Under the pieces are notes generated by a model. The model was given only the letters and a program-made list of their open reading frames with translations, did no database searches and was not told where the DNA came from. A program made the position numbers and the translations under genes. From Gemmatimonadota bacterium (lineage in GTDB: Bacteria; Gemmatimonadota; Gemmatimonadetes; Longimicrobiales; Gaopeijiaceae), in the NCBI GenBank assembly GCA_030618065.1, contig JAUXEE010000025.1, positions 1 to 13,428 on the forward strand: a DNA stretch of 13,428 nt, in the 5' to 3' direction. Below are positions 1 to 6,982 of the stretch, piece by piece (within the stretch, counting starts at the first letter, position 1; each line of letters opens with the position of its first letter).

Positions 1-1
1 C

Positions 2-409
2 GGCTCCGGAATCCTCTCCATCGCCGCCGCTCGGTTGGGGGCCAGGGAGGTTCTGGCTCTGGAGATGGATGGGCTGGCCTGTGAGACGGCCATGGAGAAT
101 GTGTCCAGGAATGGAGTAAAGGATCGGGTGAAGGTCCTGCAGGCCCAGGTGGGAGGTGGGGCCCTCCTTCCTGACGCCCCCTTTGACGGGATTGTGGCCA
201 ACCTTCAGAGCCACCTCCTGCTCCCCCTCCTCTCGACATTCAGGGAAAGCCTCACCTCGGAGGGGTGGATTCTCGTCAGTGGCATCCTTATTCAGGAGCG
301 GGATGATTTCCTATCGGCCGCTTCTGCCGAGGGATTCATCTCCCTGGGGGACGACGAGGAGGATGGCTGGTGGACCGGGGTTTTCAGGCCCTCCCTACCT
401 CCTTGTTGA
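2..409 (+). CDS. prmA: Ribosomal protein L11 methyltransferase (PrmA), 3' part only
   Basis: This is the C-terminal part of a class I SAM-dependent methyltransferase; the 5' end lies outside the window. The reading frame is open from base 2. It begins inside the SAM-binding motif I (GSGILSIAAARLGA), followed by an acidic residue at the end of strand 2 (ALEMD) and an ENVSRNGV segment, as in PrmA. The later segment FDGIVANLQSHLLLPLL corresponds to the PrmA catalytic-loop region (usually VANI or VANL). It is followed by a typical SEGWILVSGIL strand and a C-terminal WTGVF strand. PrmA trimethylates ribosomal protein L11 in the cytoplasm. The TGA stop is at 407-409, and the gene's end overlaps the end of the convergent minus-strand gene by 26 bp. 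The PrmA assignment rests on motif order; another small-molecule methyltransferase is less likely. Confidence 0.85.
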   Translation, partial: GSGILSIAAARLGAREVLALEMDGLACETAMENVSRNGVKDRVKVLQAQVGGGALLPDAPFDGIVANLQSHLLLPLLSTFRESLTSEGWILVSGILIQERDDFLSAASAEGFISLGDDEEDGWWTGVFRPSLPPC

Positions 410-845
410 GGAACTTCCCAAAGGCTCTTTCCGCTTCTTTATTGGCTCCGATCCACCGGGCCACCGCTACCTGGGAGCCCTCGTCGATCTCCCGGCCCCA
501 GGCCTGGAGACCCTCCTGAATCCGGCTGACGACCTGCTCTCCGATTCCAAAGGCCGGTGAGGCGGCCAGGCATGTCATGATCCAGGGGTCACACCCTGAC
601 GCCGTCGAGTGAGAGGCCGAGGATCCAGCTCCTTTCCTTTCTGGCCATGGAACCCAGGGGCCGAGGCGATCGGGTATGACCTTGAAGGTCTCCGGCTGCT
701 CAGTCATCCGTTTGAGAATCCAATCTTCCCGTCCTGCCACGGCCATGCCCTCCTCCCTCAGGGCACCTAGGAGACGGGAAAACGACGTAGCTCGAGTCGG
801 TGCCCGGTCGAGGATGTTTTTGATCCGCTCCGTCCATTCTTCCAT
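384..845 (-). CDS. Conserved-looking hypothetical protein with a possible winged-helix N-terminus
   Basis: I do not recognise this 153-residue protein as a named family. Coding is supported by a near-perfect Shine-Dalgarno (AGGAGGA, complement of 850-856) placed 4 nt before the ATG at 845, and by a sensible amino-acid composition. Residues 1-68 look like a small helical/winged-helix-type domain: two amphipathic helices (EEWTERIKNILDRAP and SFSRLLGALREEG), then GREDWILKRMTEQPETFKVI, and a GPWVPW strand. This recalls HARE-HTH or RPA-like folds, but that is only a resemblance. A Ser/Gly-rich linker (about 70-85) precedes a helical C-terminal half with a basic tail. There is no signal peptide and no membrane segment. 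It is transcribed convergently with prmA (26-bp 3' overlap) and divergently from the HIT gene. A role in DNA or RNA binding is a guess. Confidence 0.7.
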   Translation of the reverse strand: MEEWTERIKNILDRAPTRATSFSRLLGALREEGMAVAGREDWILKRMTEQPETFKVIPDRLGPWVPWPERKGAGSSASHSTASGCDPWIMTCLAASPAFGIGEQVVSRIQEGLQAWGREIDEGSQVAVARWIGANKEAERAFGKFLNKEVGRA

Positions 846-849
846 TCAT

Positions 850-856
850 TCCTCCT
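850..856 (-). promoter_or_regulatory. Strong Shine-Dalgarno of the minus-strand hypothetical gene
   Basis: Read on the minus strand this is AGGAGGA, followed by ATGA and then the ATG at 845. It decides between two nearby ATGs. The one at 849 touches the SD and is out of frame with the 153-residue protein. The one at 845 has the usual spacing. This site is the best single argument that the minus-strand gene is real. Confidence 0.7.
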
Positions 857-1012
857 GTGGGATCTTCCCCCTTAGGGTGCCAGGGCCGATGGGGGAATCT
901 CTCCTCGGAAAGGGGGCTTGCCCATGGCGCTTGGGGACGGGGGAGGCCTGCGCCGGCCCCGGCCAGGGGGATTGCGCCGCCTCCGGCTCCCTCCCATGAT
1001 CTTGAAGCCATC

Positions 1013-1411
1013 ATGACGGACAGGCTCCTGGCCACGAAGGAATCTGAAAAGGGGTACCCCTTGGCCGACACCGATTGCCTCTTTTGCCGAATTGCCATGG
1101 GAGAGATTCCGGCGGACCTGGTCCGTTCCGACCCGGAGGTGCTGGCATTCAGGGACATCAATCCCCAGGCACCCACCCACATCCTCATAATTCCCCGGAG
1201 GCACATCGCGTCGGTAAGCGAGATGACCGAGGGTGACGCCCATCTCATGGGGAAACTCTTCCTCATGGCCAAGGATCTGGCTCGAGAAGAGGGGATCTCC
1301 CCGGGTGGGTACAGGATGGTCGTGAATGCGGGCTCCGATGCGGGCCAGACCGTCTTCCATGTCCACCTTCATCTCCTGGGTGGACGTGGCATGGGGTGGC
1401 CTCCCGGATGA
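1013..1411 (+). CDS. HIT-family (histidine triad) nucleotide-binding protein
   Basis: A 132-residue HIT-domain protein of the Hint/PKCI branch, which typically hydrolyses nucleoside phosphoramidates or adenylated substrates in the cytoplasm. The catalytic histidine triad H-V-H-L-H-L-L is at residues 116-122 and is preceded by NAGSDAGQTVF, the usual nucleotide-binding loop. A CLFC motif at residues 22-25 (CxxC) and His64 resemble the structural zinc site of Hint proteins. The ATG at 1013 was chosen because it lies about 20 residues before CLFC. The frame stays open to an ATG at 857, but that extension is low-complexity and Pro/Gly/Arg-rich. The Shine-Dalgarno before 1013 is poor. A TTG at 1061 preceded by AAAAGGGG is a shorter alternative start. 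The downstream gap to the next gene is only 82 bp. Confidence 0.9.
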   Translation: MTDRLLATKESEKGYPLADTDCLFCRIAMGEIPADLVRSDPEVLAFRDINPQAPTHILIIPRRHIASVSEMTEGDAHLMGKLFLMAKDLAREEGISPGGYRMVVNAGSDAGQTVFHVHLHLLGGRGMGWPPG

Positions 1412-1434
1412 GGGCGGGCAGGCCCCGGGGCGCG

Positions 1435-1463
1435 TTGACCGTCCCACCCCGTCCCGGTAGCTT
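1435..1463 (+). promoter_or_regulatory. Weak candidate sigma70-type promoter before the YqeY gene
   Basis: TTGACC (1435-1440, 5 of 6 to TTGACA) is followed after 17 bp by TAGCTT (1458-1463, only 3 of 6 to TATAAT). Position and spacing suit transcription of the gene starting at 1494, but the -10 is poor and chance occurrence is likely enough to keep confidence low. Confidence 0.25.
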
Positions 1464-1479
1464 CTTCCTACTCAGGAAT

Positions 1480-1486
1480 GGAGGTG
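1480..1486 (+). promoter_or_regulatory. Shine-Dalgarno that fixes the TTG start of the YqeY gene
   Basis: GGAGGTG is a full match to the anti-SD core and lies 7 nt upstream of TTG at 1494. There is no in-frame ATG or GTG nearby. The ATG at 1478 is in another frame that closes after about 20 codons. Confidence 0.65.
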
Positions 1487-1493
1487 CGAGGGA

Positions 1494-1934
1494 TTGAGCA
1501 GTCCTCTCAAAAATCGGCTTCAGAACGACCGGAATGAGGCAAGGAAAGGCCGGGAAAAACTGCGTACTCTGGTCCTTTCCACAACTCTCTCCGAGTTGCG
1601 AAATCGTGAGATCGAGTTGGGGAAAGAAGCAGAAGATTCGGATGTTCTCACCGTCATCACCAAAGCGGTGAAGCGGCGAAAAGAAGCTGCGGCACTGATG
1701 CGTTCGGGAAGCCGAAACGAGTTGGCTGAGAAGGAAGAGGCGGAGGCTGAGATGCTCTCCGTCTATCTTCCGGAGGCCCTCTCGGAAGATGAGGTTCGAC
1801 AGATCGTTCAGGACATCGTTGGGGAGGGATTGCGGGAAATGGGCCCCGTGATGGGACGGTTGATGCCCCGCCTCAAGGGACGATTCGATGGGAAGGAGGC
1901 CAATCGAATTGTCCGGGAGGTGTTGGCTGAATGA
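1494..1934 (+). CDS. GatB/YqeY domain-containing protein
   Basis: A 146-residue protein of the YqeY family, the free-standing version of the tail domain of GatB, the tRNA-dependent amidotransferase subunit. Length is normal for the family (about 145-150). Family features are visible in order: an N-terminal helix with LKNRLQNDRNEARK, a region LRTLVLSTTLSELRNREIE, a charged helix KAVKRRKEAAALMRSG, and EAEMLSVYLPEALSEDEV leading into the GatB-like C-terminal part with GPVMGRLMPRLKGRFDGKEANRIVREVL. The start is TTG with an excellent Shine-Dalgarno. The cellular role is not settled; tRNA binding is the usual suggestion. In many bacteria this gene sits beside rpsU and dnaG; here dnaG is two genes downstream and rpsU is not in the 82-bp gap. 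Confidence 0.92.
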   Translation: MSSPLKNRLQNDRNEARKGREKLRTLVLSTTLSELRNREIELGKEAEDSDVLTVITKAVKRRKEAAALMRSGSRNELAEKEEAEAEMLSVYLPEALSEDEVRQIVQDIVGEGLREMGPVMGRLMPRLKGRFDGKEANRIVREVLAE

Positions 1935-1968
1935 TGGGAATCCTTCCTTTACCTTCCGCACGTCCGGA

Positions 1969-2000
1969 TACGGGCGCTGGCCATGGGGCCGGCGCCCGTA
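1969..2000 (+). terminator. GC-rich 14-bp hairpin between the YqeY gene and mutS2
   Basis: Left arm 1969-1982 pairs with right arm 1987-2000 around an ATGG tetraloop. All 14 pairs form, with one G-U wobble at the T of the left arm. It begins 34 nt after the YqeY stop and ends 55 nt before the mutS2 start. The 3' flank is CCTCTTT, so the U tract is short. It may be an intrinsic terminator or attenuator, or a processing or stability element. The structure is clear from the sequence; the terminator function is inferred. Confidence 0.5.
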
Positions 2001-2055
2001 CCTCTTTGGGGGTTCGGGGCGGCTCCCGACGCTCGGACGGGGAGGCGATGCGTCC

Positions 2056-4446
2056 ATGAACCGACATGCTCTGGATGTCCTGGAGTTTCGAAGCGTCCTG
2101 GAAGGCGTGGCCGGTCGGGCCCAGAGCGACCTCGGGAGGAACCGTGTCCTCGAGCTGGTTCCCGGCACTCACGTAGGTCTGGTGCAGGCCGAGCTCCAAA
2201 GAGTGGAGGAAACCGCTCGGTTCCTGGACCGGCACAGGGATTGGCCCGCCGCGGAGATTCCTGATGCCCGTGCTTCGTTGGAACGCCTGACCGTGGAAGG
2301 GAGCGTCTTGGAGCCCAAGGAGCTCCATTTCCTGGGACGGTTGCTGACATCGGGCCGGGAGTTGAAGGAAGGATTGTCCAAAGCTGAATCAGAGCTCCCC
2401 GCCCTCGGGGCCCTCCGAAATGGACTCCACCAGGACCGGGCCGTAGAGAAGACGATCCAGAAGGTCGTGGACAGGGACGGCACCATCCTGGACACGGCCA
2501 GCCGGGAGCTCGGACGGGTCAGGGAGCGACTTCGCCGCAATCACGGCAAGGTGGTCCGGGCCCTGGAGAAGCTACTGGGAACCCTTCCGGACCGGATCGT
2601 GGTCCCGGATGCATCGGTGACGATACGGGAAGGCCGGTACGTGATTCCCCTCCGGAGAGAGGGACGTGGGGAGGTGGGGGGAGCGGTACTGGATGAGTCC
2701 GCCACTGGTGCGACCCTCTTCGTCGAGCCCCCTGTCGCCCTCCAAATGATGAGTGAGTTACGGGGGCTCCAGCGAGAGGAGTCCCGAGAGATCCTCAGAA
2801 TTCTTCGGGAGCAAACTGACGCCATCCGACCCTCCCTTTCCCTTCTGGAGGCCTCGCAAGAGGCCCTGGTGGCCTTCGACTCCCTCTACGCTCGGGCCCG
2901 GACTGCCCTGGCCTGGGATGGAACGGCTCCGACCCTCCTCCCGGCGGGCACGCAGGAGGTGGAGATCGTTCATGGCAGGCATCCCCTCCTTTTGGCCAGA
3001 GGTGAGGGAGATGTCGTCCCCTTCGATCTCAGCCTCGAGCCGGGTGAACGGGCGCTGGTGGTGTCGGGCCCCAATACCGGGGGGAAGAGCGTGTTCCTGA
3101 AGGCTTTGGGTCTCATCTCCACCCTGGCCCAGAGCGGCGTGATTCCTCCGGTGGGGGAGGGAACCCGTATTCCCCTCTTCCCCCAGGTCTTCGCCGACAT
3201 CGGAGATGAGCAATCCATCGTGGAGAGCCTGTCAACCTATTCTGCCCACCTGGGGAACCTGAAGGAGATTGTCGGCAAGGCGGATGCGGAGTCACTGGTC
3301 CTCATCGATGAGATGGGGACAGGTACAGATCCTCAGGAAGGAGCGGCCCTTTCCAGGGCCATCCTTCAGGATCTGGTGGAGCGGGGTACCCTCACCGTGG
3401 CGACCTCCCATTTAGGAGCTCTGAAGCGGTTGGATATGCCTGGAAGCGGCGTGGTGAACGCGTCCCTCCAGTTCGATCCGGATCGGATCGAACCTACCTA
3501 TCAGCTTTTGAAGGGACGACCGGGCCGTAGTTATGGCCTCGCCATCGCCAGGCGCCTTGGGTTTCCTCCCGACCTCTTGGATAAGGCTGAGAGTCATCTT
3601 CCCAAAGATGAAGCCCGTATGGAGGAGCTCCTGGCCACCCTGGAGCGAAAGGAAAAGGAGGCGGCCACCCTGGTTGACTCCCTCACACGGGAGCGGGCCC
3701 AAGCGAAATATCTCGAGGAAAGACTCAAGGAGAGGGAAGATGAGCTGGAGTCCCGGGAGGGGACGGCTCGGGCCCGGGCTCAGGAGGAGGCGCGGCAACT
3801 GCTTCTCGACGCCCGTCGGGAGGTTGAGGATGCCATTGAAGAGGTACGAGAGGCCAGGAAAGAAGCCCAGGTGGAAGAGGGGGCGTTGCGTGCGGCCGAA
3901 CGGAACGCCCGTCGAAGGGTTGAAGAGGCGGCCCGTCGGCATCGTTCCGGAAGAGAAAAGAAAAGGAGGTCTCGCCCGGACCAGGAGCTCCAACCCGGAG
4001 ACCGTGTGAGCCTGGCTGGAACCGGGTCGAAAGGCACCGTCGTGGAGATTCGGGAGGATAGGGCCGTGGTGGAAAGCCGAGGCGTGCGGTTTCAGCTCCC
4101 CACGACGGACCTCATCTTCCTCGGCCCCCCCACCGGAGATCAGAAAAGGCCATTTTCCACCTCTTCTTCCCTGGCGTCCTCCTGGCAAGGCCCCGAAGCC
4201 GAACCGGAAAGGGAGGTCGATGTGAGGGGTCTCCGTGTCTCAGAGGTTGGTATCGTCGTGGACCGGGCCTTGGATCAGGCGGTTTTGGGGGGCCTCGGAG
4301 AGATCTGGATCATCCATGGAAAGGGAACAGGCGCTCTCCGGGAGAGGGTTTCAGAGATCTTGACCGACGATGGCCGTGTCAGTGAGTTCAGAATGGGCGG
4401 GCCCGCCGAAGGCGGGGCAGGGGTGACCGTCGTGAGGATGCGATGA
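2056..4446 (+). CDS. mutS2: Endonuclease MutS2
   Basis: A 796-residue MutS2, close to the usual 780-790. Domains in order: an N-terminal MutS-like core/clamp region (about 1-320, starting NRHALDVLEFRSVLEGVA); an ABC-type ATPase with Walker A GPNTGGKS at 338-345 and Walker B LIDE with Asp418/Glu419 followed by MGTGTDP; a long charged coiled coil (about 510-645); a KOW-like beta segment (GDRVSLAGTGSKGTVVEI); and a C-terminal Smr nuclease domain with DVRGL at 722-726 and HGKGTGALR from 754. MutS2 acts on branched DNA or collided ribosomes in different bacteria rather than in mismatch repair. The ATG at 2056 was chosen because it starts the conserved N-terminus, with GGGGAGG 10 nt upstream. The frame is open to 1888, but that stretch crosses the hairpin and the YqeY stop. 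The stop overlaps the dnaG start by 4 nt. Confidence 0.96.
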   Translation: MNRHALDVLEFRSVLEGVAGRAQSDLGRNRVLELVPGTHVGLVQAELQRVEETARFLDRHRDWPAAEIPDARASLERLTVEGSVLEPKELHFLGRLLTSGRELKEGLSKAESELPALGALRNGLHQDRAVEKTIQKVVDRDGTILDTASRELGRVRERLRRNHGKVVRALEKLLGTLPDRIVVPDASVTIREGRYVIPLRREGRGEVGGAVLDESATGATLFVEPPVALQMMSELRGLQREESREILRILREQTDAIRPSLSLLEASQEALVAFDSLYARARTALAWDGTAPTLLPAGTQEVEIVHGRHPLLLARGEGDVVPFDLSLEPGERALVVSGPNTGGKSVFLKALGLISTLAQSGVIPPVGEGTRIPLFPQVFADIGDEQSIVESLSTYSAHLGNLKEIVGKADAESLVLIDEMGTGTDPQEGAALSRAILQDLVERGTLTVATSHLGALKRLDMPGSGVVNASLQFDPDRIEPTYQLLKGRPGRSYGLAIARRLGFPPDLLDKAESHLPKDEARMEELLATLERKEKEAATLVDSLTRERAQAKYLEERLKEREDELESREGTARARAQEEARQLLLDARREVEDAIEEVREARKEAQVEEGALRAAERNARRRVEEAARRHRSGREKKRRSRPDQELQPGDRVSLAGTGSKGTVVEIREDRAVVESRGVRFQLPTTDLIFLGPPTGDQKRPFSTSSSLASSWQGPEAEPEREVDVRGLRVSEVGIVVDRALDQAVLGGLGEIWIIHGKGTGALRERVSEILTDDGRVSEFRMGGPAEGGAGVTVVRMR

Positions 4447-6266
4447 TTCCCGACGACGTCGTGGATGAAGTTCGGGCTCGGGCCGATATCGTCGAGGTCA
4501 TCGGCGAGCATGTGGCTCTGAAGCGGGCCGGTAAGGACTTCAAGGCTCGATGTCCCTTCCACGAGGAGCGGACGCCGAGCTTCTACGTCGTGCCCTCCAA
4601 GGGTTTCTACAAATGCTTTGGATGCAACGAATCCGGGGATGTTTTCACATTCCTCATGAAGCGCATGGGCCTCAGCTTCGTGGACGCCGTCAAATACGTG
4701 GCCGAGCGGGCGGGGGTGGAGATTCGGGAGGTGTCCAGACGGGGCGGAGAGGACCCCCACCGTCATCTGTACGAGGCCAATTCCTTTGCCCAGGAGTTTT
4801 TCGAGAAGAGTCTCTGGGACGAGAAGGCGGGGAAGAACGCCCGAGCCTACTTGAAGGGCCGGGGAATTGGACGTGAGACGGCCGAGCGATTCAGCCTCGG
4901 ATTCGCCCCAGACGAATGGCGTGCCCTCCGTGAGGGAAGCTCCGTCCACGGGATCGACGATGCGGTGCTCTTGGAGGCGGGGCTCCTGATTCAGCGAGAG
5001 GAAGGGAAGGAGCCCTACGATCGGTTCCGAAACAGGGTCATTTTTCCCATCGAGTCCACTTCCGGAAGGGTCCTGGCTTTTGGCGGTCGGGTTCTGGGTA
5101 TGGGAGGAAAGGGCATGCCCAAATACCTGAACTCCCCTGAGAGCCCTGTCTATCACAAAGGGGAGGTCCTCTACGGGTTGTCCTGGGCGAAGAACGCCAT
5201 CCGCCGGGAGGAAGGAGCCTTGGTGGTGGAGGGGTATATGGACGCGGTCTCCCTGACCGCTGGGGGAATCGAGAACGTGGTGGCTCCCCTGGGGACAGCC
5301 ATGACGGAGGCCCAGGCCCGGTTGTTGGCTCGATATTGCACACGGGCCTTCCTCCTCTTCGACAGTGACCCGGCCGGGCTGAAGGCCACGTTCAGGGCAG
5401 GAGATGTCCTTCTGGCCGCTGGCCTCCACCCTTCCGTCGTGACCCTCCCCCCAGGGGAGGATCCGGATACCATCGTCCAGAAAGAAGGTCCCGAAGGGGT
5501 CAGAGAGTACCTCAGCCAGGCCGTTGATGTGCTGGACCGGAAGCTCCAGATCCTGGATGAGAGGGACTATTTCTCCTCCATCGAACGAACCAGGGGAGCC
5601 GTCGATCGGCTTCTCCCCACTCTCAGGGCCGCCAAAGATCCAGCTTTGAGGGACATCTATGTGGCAAAGGTGGCCGAGCGTACGGGGGTCCGGAGAGAGA
5701 CTCTGAATGCCGAGTTGGAGAAGGGGGAGGTGGGCTTTCCGGCACGACCTCGGGCTCGGGCCAGGTCAGCTCCCATGCCGGTTGGCTCCCACCGACCCAT
5801 CGCTCTCGGAGCCGAAAGGAAACTCCTTCTGCTTCTCGTCCAGTTCAGGGACTATGTGGATCTGGCAGCGGAGCGTCTGGGCCCAGAGGAGCTTTCCGAT
5901 CCTGGGCTCCGGGCCGTTTTTCAGGCCCTTATTGAAGACCCGGAGTTGGCCCATCCAACCGAAGAAATGGATTCGGTTGCCGCTGTGAGGCTGGAGGAGC
6001 TTCTGGGGGACCCGGAGCGACTCTCCGAGGCATCCCGGGTATTCGAGGACTCGGTTGGACAGATAAAGGAGAGTCAGTTGGCTGCCCGGGCCGACCGGCT
6101 CAGAGCGGACATGATCCGAGAAACAGACTCATCCAAGCAGCAATCCATGGTGCAGGAACTGGAGGAGATAGCCCGCCTCCGCAGAGAAATGAAAACGGAC
6201 TGGCGTCCCGCCATCAGGCGGCGCCAGGACCCCTTTGACCCATCCCATGAGCAGGAAGGCAGATGA
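4443..6266 (+). CDS. dnaG: DNA primase DnaG
   Basis: A 607-residue bacterial primase that makes RNA primers at the replication fork. The N-terminal CHC2 zinc finger is complete: Cys37-Pro-Phe-His40 and Cys58-Phe-Gly-Cys61. The catalytic TOPRIM core follows, with the acidic motif VEGYMD (Glu263, Asp267) and DSDPAG (Asp307, Asp309). Earlier segments RFRNRVIFPI and YLNSPESPVYHKGEVLYGL are typical primase motifs. The C-terminal part (about 440-600) is helical, as expected for the DnaB helicase-interaction domain, and less conserved. The ATG at 4443 overlaps the mutS2 TGA (ATGA), implying translational coupling. The stop overlaps the next gene in the same way. rpsU and rpoD, often linked to dnaG, are not adjacent. 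Confidence 0.97.
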   Translation: MIPDDVVDEVRARADIVEVIGEHVALKRAGKDFKARCPFHEERTPSFYVVPSKGFYKCFGCNESGDVFTFLMKRMGLSFVDAVKYVAERAGVEIREVSRRGGEDPHRHLYEANSFAQEFFEKSLWDEKAGKNARAYLKGRGIGRETAERFSLGFAPDEWRALREGSSVHGIDDAVLLEAGLLIQREEGKEPYDRFRNRVIFPIESTSGRVLAFGGRVLGMGGKGMPKYLNSPESPVYHKGEVLYGLSWAKNAIRREEGALVVEGYMDAVSLTAGGIENVVAPLGTAMTEAQARLLARYCTRAFLLFDSDPAGLKATFRAGDVLLAAGLHPSVVTLPPGEDPDTIVQKEGPEGVREYLSQAVDVLDRKLQILDERDYFSSIERTRGAVDRLLPTLRAAKDPALRDIYVAKVAERTGVRRETLNAELEKGEVGFPARPRARARSAPMPVGSHRPIALGAERKLLLLLVQFRDYVDLAAERLGPEELSDPGLRAVFQALIEDPELAHPTEEMDSVAAVRLEELLGDPERLSEASRVFEDSVGQIKESQLAARADRLRADMIRETDSSKQQSMVQELEEIARLRREMKTDWRPAIRRRQDPFDPSHEQEGR

Positions 6267-6982
6267 CGGAAGAGAGCTCAGGAACCCTGAAAGACTTGCA
6301 GAACATCGACCTCCTCCTGGAACAGATCAAGAGCCGAGTCGCGGAGTACGACCCCCTTTTGGCAGAGGTGGAAGAGCCGGCCCTGGCTTTGGAACAGGAG
6401 GTTGCGACACTCAAAGGCCGACTCCAGGAAGTACAAGTGGAGGAGCGACGTCTGGAACACTCGGCGGATGACAGGAGGTCCCGGTCGAAGATGATCCAGG
6501 AACGCCTCAAGTCAGTCCGGAACCTCCGGGAGGAGGCTGCGGTCCGGGCCGAGATGGACCTTTTGAAAATGGCCCTGGAGGGGGACGAGCACGAGGCTCT
6601 GACCTTGTTGGATCAGATCCGAAAGATGGAGGACCGCCTGAATGAGCAGCAATCGGCCCTGGAAGAGGCTCGGACCGCGGTAGAGCCCAGAAGGCTTCAG
6701 CTCGTTGAGGAAAAGGAGAAGACCCTCCAGGAGTTCGCGCTCCTCGAGGAAAAACGGAAGACCTTCGCTTTCCAGGTTCCCCCTCGAGACCTTCAGAACT
6801 ATGAGAGGATCCGAAGTGGGGGTCGATCCGTAGCGGTGGCTGCCCTGACACCCGACGGGGCGTGTGGGCATTGCTTCGGCATGGTCCCTCTCCAAATCCA
6901 GAATGAAATCCTGAAGGGTGCCGTCAGCATCGCATGCGAGGTCTGCGGAGTTCTCCTCAGTGCCGGAGACGACGCCCCCTGA
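6263..6982 (+). CDS. Coiled-coil protein with C-terminal C4 zinc ribbon
   Basis: A 239-residue protein with the layout of the family typified by Helicobacter HP0958 and Chlamydia CT398: a long antiparallel coiled coil (about residues 8-180, very rich in Glu, Leu, Arg and Gln with no membrane segment) followed by a small zinc ribbon. The zinc ligands are visible: Cys201-Gly-His-Cys204 and, 20 residues later, Cys225-Glu-Val-Cys228. The segment MVPLQIQNEILKG between them is characteristic of this ribbon. Relatives have been linked to RNA or protein binding, including sigma54 and flagellar regulation in Helicobacter, but no general function is known and none is claimed here. The ATG at 6263 overlaps the dnaG stop (ATGA), with AGGAAGG just upstream. 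The gene sits in an operon with dnaG and recJ. Confidence 0.88.
   Translation: MTEESSGTLKDLQNIDLLLEQIKSRVAEYDPLLAEVEEPALALEQEVATLKGRLQEVQVEERRLEHSADDRRSRSKMIQERLKSVRNLREEAAVRAEMDLLKMALEGDEHEALTLLDQIRKMEDRLNEQQSALEEARTAVEPRRLQLVEEKEKTLQEFALLEEKRKTFAFQVPPRDLQNYERIRSGGRSVAVAALTPDGACGHCFGMVPLQIQNEILKGAVSIACEVCGVLLSAGDDAP

Noticed and set aside
857..1012. 52-codon N-terminal extension of the HIT protein
   Set aside because: It is low-complexity (Gly/Pro/Arg/Ala), absent from HIT proteins, and its ATG falls next to the divergent gene's Shine-Dalgarno region.
1888..2055. 56-codon N-terminal extension of MutS2
   Set aside because: It overlaps the YqeY 3' end and the hairpin, is Gly/Arg/Pro-rich, and is not part of the MutS2 fold. 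ATG 2056 has a Shine-Dalgarno and starts the conserved sequence.
1263..2168. 301-codon open frame on the minus strand
   Set aside because: It lies opposite the HIT, YqeY and mutS2 5' regions, crosses the intergenic hairpin, has an Arg/Pro/Ser/His-rich composition, and shows no recognisable domain. It is a typical antisense shadow in GC-rich DNA.
4275..5429. 384-codon open frame on the minus strand opposite the mutS2 end and dnaG
   Set aside because: dnaG and mutS2 are certain from their motifs. The antisense frame has no domain and its composition mirrors the sense codons.
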